From Pseudalkalibacillus salsuginis (GTDB lineage Bacteria > Bacillota > Bacilli > Bacillales > Fictibacillaceae): 64,000 nucleotides of DNA. The position numbers and the translations under genes were made by a program. Positions 25,698-34,926 of the stretch are shown here, piece by piece. The stretch spans positions 1 to 64,000 of the forward strand of contig NZ_JAKJHW010000002.1 in the NCBI RefSeq assembly GCF_021646685.1, in the 5' to 3' direction. Under the pieces are notes generated by a model that ran no database searches, was not told where the DNA came from, and saw nothing but the letters and a program-made list of their open reading frames with translations. Within the stretch, counting starts at the first letter, position 1. Every line of letters starts with the position of its first letter.

Positions 25698-26873
25698 TTA
25701 TACCTTTTTAAATTTGAGATCGTCGAACGTTACACAATCCTCTACTTCGATATCACCCTCATCAGAACATACTACATCTGAATCAAAAATGGTTTTACCT
25801 TTACGGTTGATCAATTGAAGCTGGAACAACGTTTCTGAGTCACTATCAACGACTGCAAAGTTGAAATCCACTGTCTTTCCATCAACTTTACCAGTACCGC
25901 TAACGATCAGTTTCAGACCATCTTTCGTCTCTTCGCAGCATAATGTCTCTTGATCAAATGTTTTCGCTGTAAAATTGAAGCTTTGTGAACCATCACCAGA
26001 ATCAGAATCCCTGAAGCTGGCCCTTAATTCACTGTCAACTAGACTGCAGTCTGGACAGATATTAACAAGGACTGATAAGCGACCCTGTTCCGTTGCATCA
26101 GGTCCAGTATCCCCGCTCGCTTCTCCTTCTGCAGAGCAATCGCAATTCGGTCTAGGGAAGATTCCTGGACATTGTTCTGGAAAATGTACCTTAGGACACC
26201 GGTCATCGACCACATCTTCTTCTGCTACAAGGTCATTGTCTCTAGGTGAGCAGAATTTAGCCAGTACTTCGAGTTTCACTTCTGCTTCTACTTGGATATC
26301 GAGACAAAATGTAATCTCTATATTGAAACGATCTGGTGCTGGTGTATTGAGGAGTACCGTTCCTGTCGGAATGCGACAGAAAATCTTGGATACTTTGCAG
26401 AATAAGTCTGTTCCTTCTGGGAAGCAAAGTACAAATGATTCAAAGACTGATGCATTGACGACCGCTTTTGTAACAACACATCCATGTCTATCGACAACAA
26501 GTACCTTAACATCAGTACTTATCAGCAGCTCCACTAGTTGCGCATCGATGAACCCGCCATTGGTTGAGATCGTGACGTCACGTGTTTCTCCCACTTGTTC
26601 ACAAATGAATCCTAAATCGTGATCGTGATCTTCATTTCCACTGCTTAGAGGGAATAATGGAGGTGTTTTCGGCGGTTCACAGACAAGACGCAAAGGGCGG
26701 CGACTCGGGTCATCCATCGCTTCTTCTATATCTCTGAGCTGATCTTCTGTAAACAAAACCGTCTTGGTGACGGTAAGTGCATCGGTAACCCAGTCGTACA
26801 CTTTCTGTACGCGGATACACTCATCCTGTAAGCTGTTGGCAGCTTTAGGTATGTCGTGTTTTTTCTTACTCAT
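25698..26873 (-). CDS. Acidic Cys-containing protein, putative spore-surface structural protein
   Basis: 391 residues. The first 40 residues contain ECIRVQKVYDWV, a start I associate with uncharacterised Bacillales surface or spore proteins. A beta-rich middle follows, with Cys spread throughout (about 18 in all) and short clusters such as CPDC and NCDC, then a Ser/Asp/Gly-rich DSDSGDG linker. The end is a second beta-rich part. It is very acidic, has no signal peptide or membrane helix, and would be made and kept in the cytoplasm. ATG at 26873 has AAGGGA upstream; the longer frame to 26912 places this site inside the gene. Function unknown; coat or exosporium role is inference. Confidence 0.6.
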   Translation of the reverse strand: MSKKKHDIPKAANSLQDECIRVQKVYDWVTDALTVTKTVLFTEDQLRDIEEAMDDPSRRPLRLVCEPPKTPPLFPLSSGNEDHDHDLGFICEQVGETRDVTISTNGGFIDAQLVELLISTDVKVLVVDRHGCVVTKAVVNASVFESFVLCFPEGTDLFCKVSKIFCRIPTGTVLLNTPAPDRFNIEITFCLDIQVEAEVKLEVLAKFCSPRDNDLVAEEDVVDDRCPKVHFPEQCPGIFPRPNCDCSAEGEASGDTGPDATEQGRLSVLVNICPDCSLVDSELRASFRDSDSGDGSQSFNFTAKTFDQETLCCEETKDGLKLIVSGTGKVDGKTVDFNFAVVDSDSETLFQLQLINRKGKTIFDSDVVCSDEGDIEVEDCVTFDDLKFKKV

Positions 26874-26981
26874 AGTTTCCCTTCCTTTCTTCATCATGAA
26901 CTGAAGATTCAATACATACTATGGGAATACGACGGCTAATGACACAAAGATTATTGCCTATTTTTAAAGGAGGGGAATGCT

Positions 26982-27770
26982 GTGTACAGCGTTTCATTTA
27001 ATAGAAAAGAAGTATGTAAGCTTTCTTCTGAGGAACTGCAAATACTTAAGAAAATAGCTGTTTTCTGGGGATTGGTCTGGGAAGATTCCACTAATCAATT
27101 GAATGGTAGATTATTAGGGAAAACAGTCCGTATCATAGGATTGAATAGGAAAGAATTGAACCGTTTGAACCGTTCACTAGAACATACACAAGCTATCATT
27201 ACAACCCATCCTTGCCATGCAGATCTGACTTTGTCAGTCTTTAAGGAAACAGCTCCCAAAGTTACAATAAAAATAGAATCCAACAACCAGGTGTTTGAGT
27301 TCGAACCTCCCAGTAAACCATCCTTCCAATCGGTGTCAGACATGATCTACAAGCGATTTGAACCGGTCATCTCTGATGCAGTGAAAGTTTACTGGAATCC
27401 TGTAAATTGCATCGATATCACTGAATGGCTAGCCTATTTAATTTTAAAACCTAATGAATCCACTGAACTTTTGCAGGATGTACCTTTAAAAACCTTTGAA
27501 TCGCTTTTGAGAAATGTCCTTGTACCGATCAATCCCTTTTTATCCTCTTATCAGCTTAAGCACTACTGGCCGGAAATTCCAAAAAGCAAATCCGATAAAC
27601 AACAGTCCGGAGAACTGATTAGCTCTTTCAAAGGAAAGAATAATTTTCCTGCTACACAGATCAATCCATTTAAAGAAAAACCGGAAACACCATCAACCAC
27701 CATCAATCCATTTAAACCAAAAACTGAAGGGAAGAACAACAACGTTATCAATCCATTTTTCAAAAAATAG
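26982..27770 (+). CDS. Protein with C-terminal NPF repeats, function unknown
   Basis: 262 residues, not recognised. The N-terminal two thirds look like a globular alpha/beta domain (KIAVFWGLVWED, TVRIIGLNRKELNRLNR, TIKIESNNQ). The last 90 residues are Lys/Pro/Asn-rich and repeat the tripeptide NPF in INPF four times, once at the end of the globular part and three times in the tail, the last just before the stop codon. Start is GTG with AGGAGGGG eight bases before. It is divergent from the Cys-containing gene and next to a 47-residue CxxC protein, all inside the glycan locus. No signal peptide or membrane helix. Confidence 0.6.
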   Translation: MYSVSFNRKEVCKLSSEELQILKKIAVFWGLVWEDSTNQLNGRLLGKTVRIIGLNRKELNRLNRSLEHTQAIITTHPCHADLTLSVFKETAPKVTIKIESNNQVFEFEPPSKPSFQSVSDMIYKRFEPVISDAVKVYWNPVNCIDITEWLAYLILKPNESTELLQDVPLKTFESLLRNVLVPINPFLSSYQLKHYWPEIPKSKSDKQQSGELISSFKGKNNFPATQINPFKEKPETPSTTINPFKPKTEGKNNNVINPFFKK

Positions 27771-27829
27771 AACACCATCCCGTCCTTATGCGAATAAGAT
27801 GCATTATCAGATGACCGGGGTGAACTGAC

Positions 27830-27973
27830 ATGAAAAAAGAGGATGTTATCGAGTTATATAATTATGTCAAGAATAAGAGAATCAAGGAAAACAAAACGAA
27901 TCTTTTTACAACAACTAAAAAGACGACGGGTTGTAAATCTTGCGGTAAAGTAACATGGAAACCAAACCGATGA
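27830..27973 (+). CDS. Small CxxC protein (47 residues)
   Basis: The frame ATG (27830) to TGA (27971-27973) encodes 47 residues: a Lys- and Asn-rich helix at the start and a single zinc-knuckle-like half, CKSCGK, near the end. GGGGTGA precedes the ATG at 8 bases. It follows the NPF protein by 59 bp and is closed by a terminator, which makes a shared transcript likely. One CxxC pair could bind metal as a dimer or form a disulfide. Function unknown. Confidence 0.5.
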   Translation: MKKEDVIELYNYVKNKRIKENKTNLFTTTKKTTGCKSCGKVTWKPNR

Positions 27974-27982
27974 TTACCTTTT

Positions 27983-28020
27983 AAAAACCAACACCTGTAA
28001 CAAGGAAGTTGGTTTTTATT
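27983..28020. terminator. Bidirectional terminator
   Basis: Stem AAAAACCAAC / GTTGGTTTTT with a 15-base loop. It ends the plus-strand small gene and, from the other side, cysC. Confidence 0.75.
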
Positions 28021-28615
28021 TTTTCAAATATCCATTTTTGAATAGATAATTCATGATTTGTTTTACACACACATTGGGAGACATCATTGTGGTATCAACG
28101 ACTATTTCTGGATCTTCAGGATGTTCATAGGGATCCGAGATACCTGTGAAGTTTTTTATTTCCCCCTTTAGTGCTTTTTCATAAAGCCCTTTTGGGTCCC
28201 GCGCTTTTAAAGTATCTAGATTGCACTTCACATAAACTTCGATAAACTCATTTTTATTCACCAGGTTTCTGACAAAATCCCTGTCTTTTTGAAATGGAGA
28301 TACAAAGGTTGCCAGGACAATGATCCCGGCATCGACAAATAGTCGGGCTACTTCTCCAACTCTTCGGATATTTTCTTCCCTGTCCTTTTGAGCGAAACTG
28401 AGGTCTTTGTTAAGGCCCATCCTGATATTATCTCCATCAAGTATATAAGTAGAAATGTTGTGACGGTATAATGCACGATCGAGACGGTTTGCAATAGTGG
28501 ACTTACCAGAACCTGATAAACCCGTGAACCAAATGATGAAGCTTTTATGACCGTGCAGCAATTGTCTCGCCTTCTTAGGGACATCCTGTTGATGCCAAAA
28601 TAAGTTCGATGTCAT
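28016..28615 (-). CDS. cysC: Adenylylsulfate kinase
   Basis: 199 residues, full length. The P-loop is GLSGSGKST (32-40), followed by LDGDNIRMGLNKDLSF and the IRRVGEVARLF helix, and RDPKGLYEKA near the C-terminus, all hallmarks of APS kinase. It makes 3'-phosphoadenylylsulfate (PAPS), the sulfate donor of sulfotransferases. The frame extends to a GTG at 28624, but that codon lies in the Shine-Dalgarno (GGGAGG), so the ATG at 28615 is used. Third gene of a sat-permease-cysC operon; no PAPS reductase accompanies it, which points away from assimilation. Confidence 0.93.
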   Translation of the reverse strand: MTSNLFWHQQDVPKKARQLLHGHKSFIIWFTGLSGSGKSTIANRLDRALYRHNISTYILDGDNIRMGLNKDLSFAQKDREENIRRVGEVARLFVDAGIIVLATFVSPFQKDRDFVRNLVNKNEFIEVYVKCNLDTLKARDPKGLYEKALKGEIKNFTGISDPYEHPEDPEIVVDTTMMSPNVCVKQIMNYLFKNGYLKK

Positions 28616-28628
28616 TCTTTGCACCTCC

Positions 28629-30395
28629 CTAACTTAATGGCCATAAAAGTGGAACGATGGTCATCGTCATTATGAACCCAATGATATTAAGTGGTAAACC
28701 GACTCTGATGAAATCAGCAAATCGATATTGGCCAGAACTGTATACGAGTAAATTGGTCTGGTAACCTATAGGAGTCGAAAAACTGGCAGATGCAGCAATG
28801 GCTAGGACAACGGCAAATGGATGGGGATTTAATGATAGTTCGTTTACAAAGGAAAGGACAATTGGGAACATGATTACTACAGCTGCATTATTCGTGATGA
28901 TCTCAGTCAATATATTGGTTACAAGATAAACACTCATCAACAGGATGAACGGCGTCATGGCATCCAAATTCAAGAAAACGAGATTGACCACGGAATCTGC
29001 AGCCCCTGATTTCGTCATGGCTGTGGCGATCCCAAACGCTCCACCTATGATGAAAAGGATATCCCATTTGATCGCTTCCATGGCCTCATCGAAGGTAGTT
29101 ACTTTCAAAAGAATCAAAATGATGGCAGTCGTGATCGCCGCGTGTGCTATCTGGACGAGTCCAAAACTGACCAACAACAGCATCAATCCAAATAAACCAA
29201 TCGGAATCCAATCTTTGAAGGTTCCATTTTTATCGGTTGGATACACATCTAGAACAAGTAGGTTTTTTGACGCACGATCGGTTTTCAATGACTCGTTGGT
29301 TGTAAGGACCACCAACATATCGCCCGATTTCAAACGGATAGAACCGATTTTTTCGTTGATCCGCCTTCCTTTCCGATATACTGCGACCACTATCCCCCCA
29401 TGTCTTGTACGGAATTTGATATCGCTGATCCTCTCTGATACATAGGATGAATGCTGAGGTACGGTTGCTTCCACTAATTTGAATTCATTATGATGGTCGG
29501 TGAAATCATACCGTGAATGTTCTATGACCAGCCCCCTCATATGTTCGATTTCTTGGGAACAAGTCTCGTCTCCGACGAATAACAAATGATCACCGTCGTT
29601 GACTTTCTGTGTAGGGGATACAGGGAAAATCCATTCTCCTTGTCTCAAAACCGCCATTACATAACATTTTTTCAGATGACGTAAGCCTGCCTCCTCCAGT
29701 GTTTTACCGGTTCCTGAGAATTGTTCATTCACTTTAACCTCGACAATGAACTTTGGACTTATGATCTTTTGCAGATAATTCGTATCATGCTGCGGAAGCA
29801 GCCTATAGCCGAAGAACAGCATATAAAAGAGCGCGATGATGAAAAAGGGAACACCGATATACGCTAATTCAAATAAGGAAAACCCTTTGTAACCTTCTCT
29901 TAGTAATAATGTATGGAGGACCAGGTTTGTCGATGTGCCTATCAACGTACACATTCCCCCGATGATAGCTGCATAAGAGAGCGGAATCAACAGTTTTGAT
30001 GGAAAGATCGATTGCTTTTCTGCCCATCTTTTCACAATTGGCGTAAAGAGTACGACAAGAGGGGTATTGTTCATGAAACTTGATAACCCACCTGTCACGA
30101 CCATCATACGCGACATTCCGCTTCTCAGTGTCTGTTTATTTCCAAATACAAATTTTGTTATGTTAGAGAAGGAAGGATGCTTCTGAATCGAATTCATGAC
30201 GATGAACAATGAAGCAATCGTAAGGACCCCTTCATTTATGAACCCCCCGAATGCCTCAGTAAGAGAGAGTACTCCGCTCCATATTAAAACTAAAACAGCA
30301 CTGAGGACGATCACTTCTGCGCTGTATACGTTTGTAAGCAGGAATAGGAGCATGACGCCGATGACAATGTATGTTATCCATATATCAGTTATCAA
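28629..30395 (-). CDS. SLC13/DASS family permease with TrkA-C domains (probable sulfate transporter)
   Basis: 588 residues. Two blocks of membrane helices (about 5-200 and 400-588) enclose two TrkA-C-like domains (about 205-375, with VKVNEQFSGTGKTLEEAGL and ERISDIKFRTRHGG). Both transport signatures are visible: GTSTNLVLHTLLL in the first block and TPIGYQTNLLVYSSG in the second. Members move sulfate or dicarboxylates with sodium. Its place between sat and cysC makes sulfate the likely substrate. TTG start at 30395; the ATG two bases upstream runs into a stop. It begins five bases behind sat. Confidence 0.85.
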   Translation of the reverse strand: MITDIWITYIVIGVMLLFLLTNVYSAEVIVLSAVLVLIWSGVLSLTEAFGGFINEGVLTIASLFIVMNSIQKHPSFSNITKFVFGNKQTLRSGMSRMMVVTGGLSSFMNNTPLVVLFTPIVKRWAEKQSIFPSKLLIPLSYAAIIGGMCTLIGTSTNLVLHTLLLREGYKGFSLFELAYIGVPFFIIALFYMLFFGYRLLPQHDTNYLQKIISPKFIVEVKVNEQFSGTGKTLEEAGLRHLKKCYVMAVLRQGEWIFPVSPTQKVNDGDHLLFVGDETCSQEIEHMRGLVIEHSRYDFTDHHNEFKLVEATVPQHSSYVSERISDIKFRTRHGGIVVAVYRKGRRINEKIGSIRLKSGDMLVVLTTNESLKTDRASKNLLVLDVYPTDKNGTFKDWIPIGLFGLMLLLVSFGLVQIAHAAITTAIILILLKVTTFDEAMEAIKWDILFIIGGAFGIATAMTKSGAADSVVNLVFLNLDAMTPFILLMSVYLVTNILTEIITNNAAVVIMFPIVLSFVNELSLNPHPFAVVLAIAASASFSTPIGYQTNLLVYSSGQYRFADFIRVGLPLNIIGFIMTMTIVPLLWPLS

Positions 30396-30400
30396 TCATG

Positions 30401-31540
30401 TCAGTCCTTCAATTTCTGATAATAGTCAATCAAGATGTCAACGACTTCTTTTCTGCTGAAATACAACGGGGGAACCGTGCCCTCTTTCAACATTTTCCGT
30501 ACTTTCGTACCAGATAAATGGATATGGTTTTCGGAATCATGGGGACATGTCTTCAATGAGGTCATTTGATCACACTTTCTACAATAGAAACTATGTTCAA
30601 GGCAGACGGGGACGATACCTAGATCATCTCCTTTGAATTGATTCAATAATCGTTGAGCATCATATGTGCCATAATAATCCCCTACACCTGCATGATCCCT
30701 TCCGATAATGAAATGGGTACACCCGAAGTTTTTCCGTACGATTGCATGGAAGACAGCTTCTCTCGGGCCGGCATACCGCATTGAACTTGAAAACACACCA
30801 AGGAGATAGCGGTCTTTCGGATAGTAATTGTCCAATAACACCTCATAACACTTCATCCTGACCTCTGCGGGCACATCGTCTGACTTCGTCTCACCAACGA
30901 GAGGATGGAGAAATAAACCATCCACATGCTCCAATGCAGTTTTTTGAATATACTCATGTGCTCTATGGATCGGATTCCGTGTCTGGAACCCAACAATCGT
31001 ATTCCAGCCTTTTTGTTGAAAAATAAGCCTTGTTTCTTCGGGAGCATAGGTATGGTTTGGAAATGAGGCTGTGACCCTTTTGAACATCGTTATCTGACCG
31101 CCGATATTGACAGACGGTCGTCCATATAGTTTCTTCACTCCTGGATGATCCGGATCCACTGTGCCATAGATGAGTTCCGCCTCCCGTTTCAGATCGACAT
31201 GATAGATATCATCAACTTCTAGTACCCCGTAAACATCACTGTCGTACACTAGTAAGACCCGCTTTTCGTCCTTCAATTCTGAGATACGTGTTTCATCAAT
31301 TGGAAGGGTGATCGGGATCGTCCATATTTCTCCTGTTTTCAACCTCATGTAATCCAGTACATTGTCATAATCATCTTTTGTCATGAAGCCTTCTAAAGGA
31401 CTGTATACACCTGAGGCAATACAGTCCAGGTCATTTAATTGGCCCCTCGTGAGTTCAATTTTCTTCAAGTTTGTGAATTCTTCCGTACAGATAAAACCAA
31501 ATCTATTGATGAGTCTTCCACCATGTGGAACACTTGTCAT
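30401..31540 (-). CDS. sat: Sulfate adenylyltransferase (ATP sulfurylase)
   Basis: 379 residues, near the B. subtilis Sat length. The active-site motif [10 protein letters not shown] is at 186-195, and the second motif [12 protein letters not shown] at 280-291, with a Cys cluster ([14 protein letters not shown]) in the C-terminal part as in bacterial monofunctional Sat. It forms adenylylsulfate from ATP and sulfate, the substrate of CysC. It follows the GT4 gene by four bases and precedes the permease, so sulfate activation is co-expressed with glycan assembly. Start ATG with GAGGTAACAGC before it. Confidence 0.93.
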   Translation of the reverse strand: MTSVPHGGRLINRFGFICTEEFTNLKKIELTRGQLNDLDCIASGVYSPLEGFMTKDDYDNVLDYMRLKTGEIWTIPITLPIDETRISELKDEKRVLLVYDSDVYGVLEVDDIYHVDLKREAELIYGTVDPDHPGVKKLYGRPSVNIGGQITMFKRVTASFPNHTYAPEETRLIFQQKGWNTIVGFQTRNPIHRAHEYIQKTALEHVDGLFLHPLVGETKSDDVPAEVRMKCYEVLLDNYYPKDRYLLGVFSSSMRYAGPREAVFHAIVRKNFGCTHFIIGRDHAGVGDYYGTYDAQRLLNQFKGDDLGIVPVCLEHSFYCRKCDQMTSLKTCPHDSENHIHLSGTKVRKMLKEGTVPPLYFSRKEVVDILIDYYQKLKD

Positions 31541-31544
31541 GCTG

Positions 31545-32582
31545 TTACCTCCTGTTCATGAATCCTTTGATTGCTACTTCGAAAAGGTCGACACTTCTAT
31601 CCCATGTCCATTTAGATGCTTCTTTCTCTCCTTCGATCGCAAGCTTCTGACGAAGCTGGGCGTTCTCTATTAGAGTAGAAACGTGCTCAAACAACATATT
31701 TTCATGGCGATAAGATAATAAACAGTTTTCTCCATGACGGCAGTAATCCATGTTTCCTCCTGAATAGACTGTTGCCAATGCTGCTCCACATTTCATCGCT
31801 TCCAGTCCAGGTAAGGAAGCTGTATCATAGGTTGATGAGCTCACAAAAATATCTGTTTTATTCAGGAATCGGTTAAGCTGCATATCATCACGAGGTCTTA
31901 ATGATTGGAATGAGCGGTTTGAGTGGTATTGATGAAGGGTCGGAGAGGATATGACTTCATTTGGGGGTGAAATCAAATTGAAAATCACACGTGGATATTT
32001 CTCCTTTAATGCCCTGAAGGTCTCAATAAGATATTCCTGTTCTCTATGCCATGAATATCCACCTTCTTGTATTCTGACGATTCCGCTAACTTCCAACCTT
32101 TTGCTCGATCGCCTTTTGCCTAGATTGCAAAAGTTCCCGCTTACACCTACAGGTACGATCGAACCTTCGATTCCATGGTTCAATTTAATGAGTTGTTGCT
32201 GCCAATTGGAAAGGACGACAAGATTTTTACTGATATGATAGCTCTTGAAAGAAGCTTCATGATCTGGCAGAAACACAGGTTCATAACAAAGACTGATCCT
32301 TACATGTATCCCTTTGCCAGCATGGCTGGCTTGCTCGCATATAGGCGTCAATGTATAAAAGTTAGAGACAATGACGTCACTGACTGGTATTTCATCCGCA
32401 GTAATGCTTTGTCCCTTCGTCCGGATCACACTGACATGTAACGGATATTCGATAACCCCTTGCGGTGGCATGACAACTGCCACATCATATCCTTTTTGGG
32501 AAAGACCATTCGCAAGCTCCACAAGCATTCTTTGAGCCCCTCCTTTACAGAGAGTGATCACTGCAAATGTTATCTTCAAACA
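31545..32582 (-). CDS. Glycosyltransferase family 4
   Basis: 345 residues, GT-B fold. The start has [23 protein letters not shown], a typical GGA(E/Q)R acceptor-side motif, and the C-terminal half carries the E-x7-E-like element [22 protein letters not shown] with [11 protein letters not shown]. Retaining transferase; donor unknown. The frame continues to two GTG codons, but GGTGG is placed seven bases before the TTG at 32582, and this gives the usual N-terminus [10 protein letters not shown]. It leads the sat-permease-cysC genes. No membrane helix. Confidence 0.82.
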   Translation of the reverse strand, partial: CLKITFAVITLCKGGAQRMLVELANGLSQKGYDVAVVMPPQGVIEYPLHVSVIRTKGQSITADEIPVSDVIVSNFYTLTPICEQASHAGKGIHVRISLCYEPVFLPDHEASFKSYHISKNLVVLSNWQQQLIKLNHGIEGSIVPVGVSGNFCNLGKRRSSKRLEVSGIVRIQEGGYSWHREQEYLIETFRALKEKYPRVIFNLISPPNEVISSPTLHQYHSNRSFQSLRPRDDMQLNRFLNKTDIFVSSSTYDTASLPGLEAMKCGAALATVYSGGNMDYCRHGENCLLSYRHENMLFEHVSTLIENAQLRQKLAIEGEKEASKWTWDRSVDLFEVAIKGFMNRR

Positions 32583-32608
32583 CACCACCACCTTTCTTTA
32601 TTTTTACG

Positions 32609-32916
32609 GCTTTGTTAAATAGTAATGTTGTTTGCAGGAAATTCTCTAAGCCAAATTCGCGACACTCGAGCGGGAAAGGCGAGCCAGGCTAGACCCCGCA
32701 GCAATTTAAGGATTCTCGACTAACAACCACCACGTCCTGTGGTGAATGTCGAAGCCAGCACAAGGAAAGCTTCTAAGAATTCTCATCGCAGACACGAAAA
32801 TGATTTTATTTTTGTGTTGACATCCTGTGCAAGTAAGCGAGGAGGCTTGCGGATCGTCCGCGGAAAGGGAGTGAATTTTGCATTTATCAACAATGAACTT
32901 TAACTGAGGCTATTTT
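32609..32916 (-). repeat. Dispersed repeat family B, complete copy
   Basis: About 300 bp containing TTTGCAGGAAATTCTCTAAG, TTCGCGACACTCGAGCGGG, GCGAGCCAGGCTAGACCCCG, the hairpin CACCACGTCCTGTGGTG inside a larger CGAC..GTCG stem, GCAAGTAAGCGAGGAGGCTTGC and TCCGCGGAAAGGGAGTGAA. The same blocks occur at 57809-58190. The strand is arbitrary. It fills the whole gap between two glycosyltransferase genes, so it may split the operon. Confidence 0.85.
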
Positions 32917-34125
32917 TTATAAGTTTCCAAGGTATTTAAAGCACTCTAGAAAACTTTGATATCGGCGAAGTTTCCTTAATTGTTGTATTTCATTAAAGAG
33001 GGCATTCTTGTCTATTTTTTGTTTAGAGAGACTGGTGATCGGTTCGTTCTTACTCTTAAGCCTCCCTATTTCTCGTAACATACCATGGAAACATTGTTTG
33101 ATAGATTTATAGGCATCCGGGTATCGAATGCAAAGATCCTGATAATTGACTAAGATTTGGTTTGTTTTATGGAGATTAAATGGTTTAGGTAAAAACGTGA
33201 GGCTGATGATCATTTGGTCCACCTCTTTATAGGTTTCCTGGAACCTGAAATAATTTTCTTTCGATTCATCCCGGATCGTTTTGGCTATCGGGTGTTCCTG
33301 ATGATAGCTGATTAAACGTTCATCACTGGTGAATACAGCTCCATTTTTATAAAGACGGTACCCCATTTCACAATCATCCCATCCATATCCTGGGTATTCC
33401 GAAAATAGACCTACCTGCTCGATCGCACCTTTAGAAACCGACACGTGGCCTGTTCCGAACATTTGCCATGGAATCTTATAACCCTTTAATTCATAACCGT
33501 AATTCGCGATGATCACCCGGTTATAAAATTTCTCATAAGGTGTAATCGTGGATAATCTTTTGTATTTCTCCGAAAAGATATGATGCTTGTTTAACAACAG
33601 CAATTTTTGAGGTTTCTTATCAAATGCGTCGACTTTCGCCTTAAACTCTGGTAAAGCCCGGGTGATTCCTCTGCATTCTTGTAATTGACTTTCAGAAAAA
33701 TCAGGATACAAAATAGAATATAATCTCCTGATGGTCATGACTCCTGTAACGACCATATTCGAATGTTTACTATGATAGTGATGGTGGATCGTTAGAAAAT
33801 CAGGCTGAACGATAATCTCCGCATCAAGGAAAATGAGGATTTTTCCTTTTGCATTCTTTATACCCAGATTTCTTGCTGCTGGTCTGCCGATGTTATGACC
33901 ACTCCGTATTAACTTAAAGTGAAAAGGAAATGTATGGCTAATCAATGTTCTCGTCTGATCTGTAGAACCATCATCAATCATGATGACTTCTACTTTGGAA
34001 AGATCGAATTGTTGGTTTTCAATAGAATATAGGGTCAATAAATTTTGGGGGTATTTATTATACGTCGGAATGATGATACTGATTTCAATATCCTGTTCCA
34101 GGGGTTTTTCTTTCCTTATTTTCAT
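32917..34125 (-). CDS. Glycosyltransferase family 2 with GT7-like C-terminal motif
   Basis: 402 residues. The GT-A domain begins SIIIPTYNKYPQNLL, with IDDGSTD and, in place of a usual DxD, LDAE. The middle contains a 100-residue insertion and then the galactosyltransferase-like motif YPGYGWDDCEMGYRLY (about 270), which normally places the catalytic base. A further 100 helical residues end the protein. Soluble. It is nine bases downstream of the next GT2 gene and belongs to the same transcript. Donor unknown; the GWDD motif suits an inverting hexose or hexosamine transferase. Confidence 0.8.
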   Translation of the reverse strand: MKIRKEKPLEQDIEISIIIPTYNKYPQNLLTLYSIENQQFDLSKVEVIMIDDGSTDQTRTLISHTFPFHFKLIRSGHNIGRPAARNLGIKNAKGKILIFLDAEIIVQPDFLTIHHHYHSKHSNMVVTGVMTIRRLYSILYPDFSESQLQECRGITRALPEFKAKVDAFDKKPQKLLLLNKHHIFSEKYKRLSTITPYEKFYNRVIIANYGYELKGYKIPWQMFGTGHVSVSKGAIEQVGLFSEYPGYGWDDCEMGYRLYKNGAVFTSDERLISYHQEHPIAKTIRDESKENYFRFQETYKEVDQMIISLTFLPKPFNLHKTNQILVNYQDLCIRYPDAYKSIKQCFHGMLREIGRLKSKNEPITSLSKQKIDKNALFNEIQQLRKLRRYQSFLECFKYLGNL

Positions 34126-34134
34126 CTCAATATT

Positions 34135-34908
34135 TCACTCCACATCATCGTCTCGAGAACATTCCTCTCTTATTCCGGTTTCTTCACAATGAATAAGTCT
34201 GGCCAACATCCCTTTATATTTTTCTTGTACGGCCTTGATTTCTTTCCATTGTCCCTCCACGAACCTTTTCGAACCCATATTGTCATGGATCCGATAATTC
34301 AGTAAAGATTCACCCATGACTCTCAGTTCGTACTTGGCCGCCATCCTTATCCACATATCGTAATCCTGTGTATACTTCAACGTTTCGTCGAACCAACCGA
34401 TCGATGAGAACATCTCTTTTTTTACCAAAACCGTACTTCCATTAACCGGACAGCTTTTTTGGAGCTGCTTGAATAAATCAACCTTACTCGTGAGAATCAA
34501 CCCAACATCCTTTTTGAAAACGACACTATGCTCATCGATCAGGTTGAAATTGGTATACACCATATCCGCCTTTGTTTCCTGCATGAACTGAACCTGCTTA
34601 GCCAGCTTATCCTTTAAAAATACATCATCTGAACTCAACCATGCGATCAATTCTCCTGTGGAAGATTGGATTCCGGTATTCAAAGCACTAGCTGTACCAC
34701 CATTTTCTTTTTTTATATACAAAATTTGATTCAAAAATGGATTGATCAATGATGTATGTTGTGTCGATCCATCATCGACCAGGATGACTTCCCTATTTCG
34801 ATAGGTCTGTCTAAGGGCACTCCTTATCGCTTGATCGACATACGGACAATTATAAAAAGGTATGATGATACTTATTTTCGGCAAATTTTCCAACGTGGTT
34901 TTCCTCAT
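34135..34908 (-). CDS. Glycosyltransferase family 2
   Basis: 257 residues, compact GT-A fold: KISIIIPFYNCPYVDQAIRS, VDDGST, NGGTASALNTG, SSDD as the metal site, and TQDYDMWIRMA with LNYRIHDNMGSKR. The gene at 41111-41857 encodes a close paralogue with the same order of motifs (NGGTASALN, WLSSDD, YRIHGAMGSK). No membrane helix. It sits 18 bp downstream of an SDR gene. The shadow reading for its extension was not used; the ATG at 34908 has a weak ribosome binding site. Confidence 0.82.
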   Translation of the reverse strand: MRKTTLENLPKISIIIPFYNCPYVDQAIRSALRQTYRNREVILVDDGSTQHTSLINPFLNQILYIKKENGGTASALNTGIQSSTGELIAWLSSDDVFLKDKLAKQVQFMQETKADMVYTNFNLIDEHSVVFKKDVGLILTSKVDLFKQLQKSCPVNGSTVLVKKEMFSSIGWFDETLKYTQDYDMWIRMAAKYELRVMGESLLNYRIHDNMGSKRFVEGQWKEIKAVQEKYKGMLARLIHCEETGIREECSRDDDVE

Positions 34909-34926
34909 TTCAGTCTTTAATGAATG

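Noticed and set aside
25975-26622. 215-codon plus-strand frame
   Set aside because: Antisense to the acidic Cys-containing gene; Ser/Thr-rich artefact of its complement.
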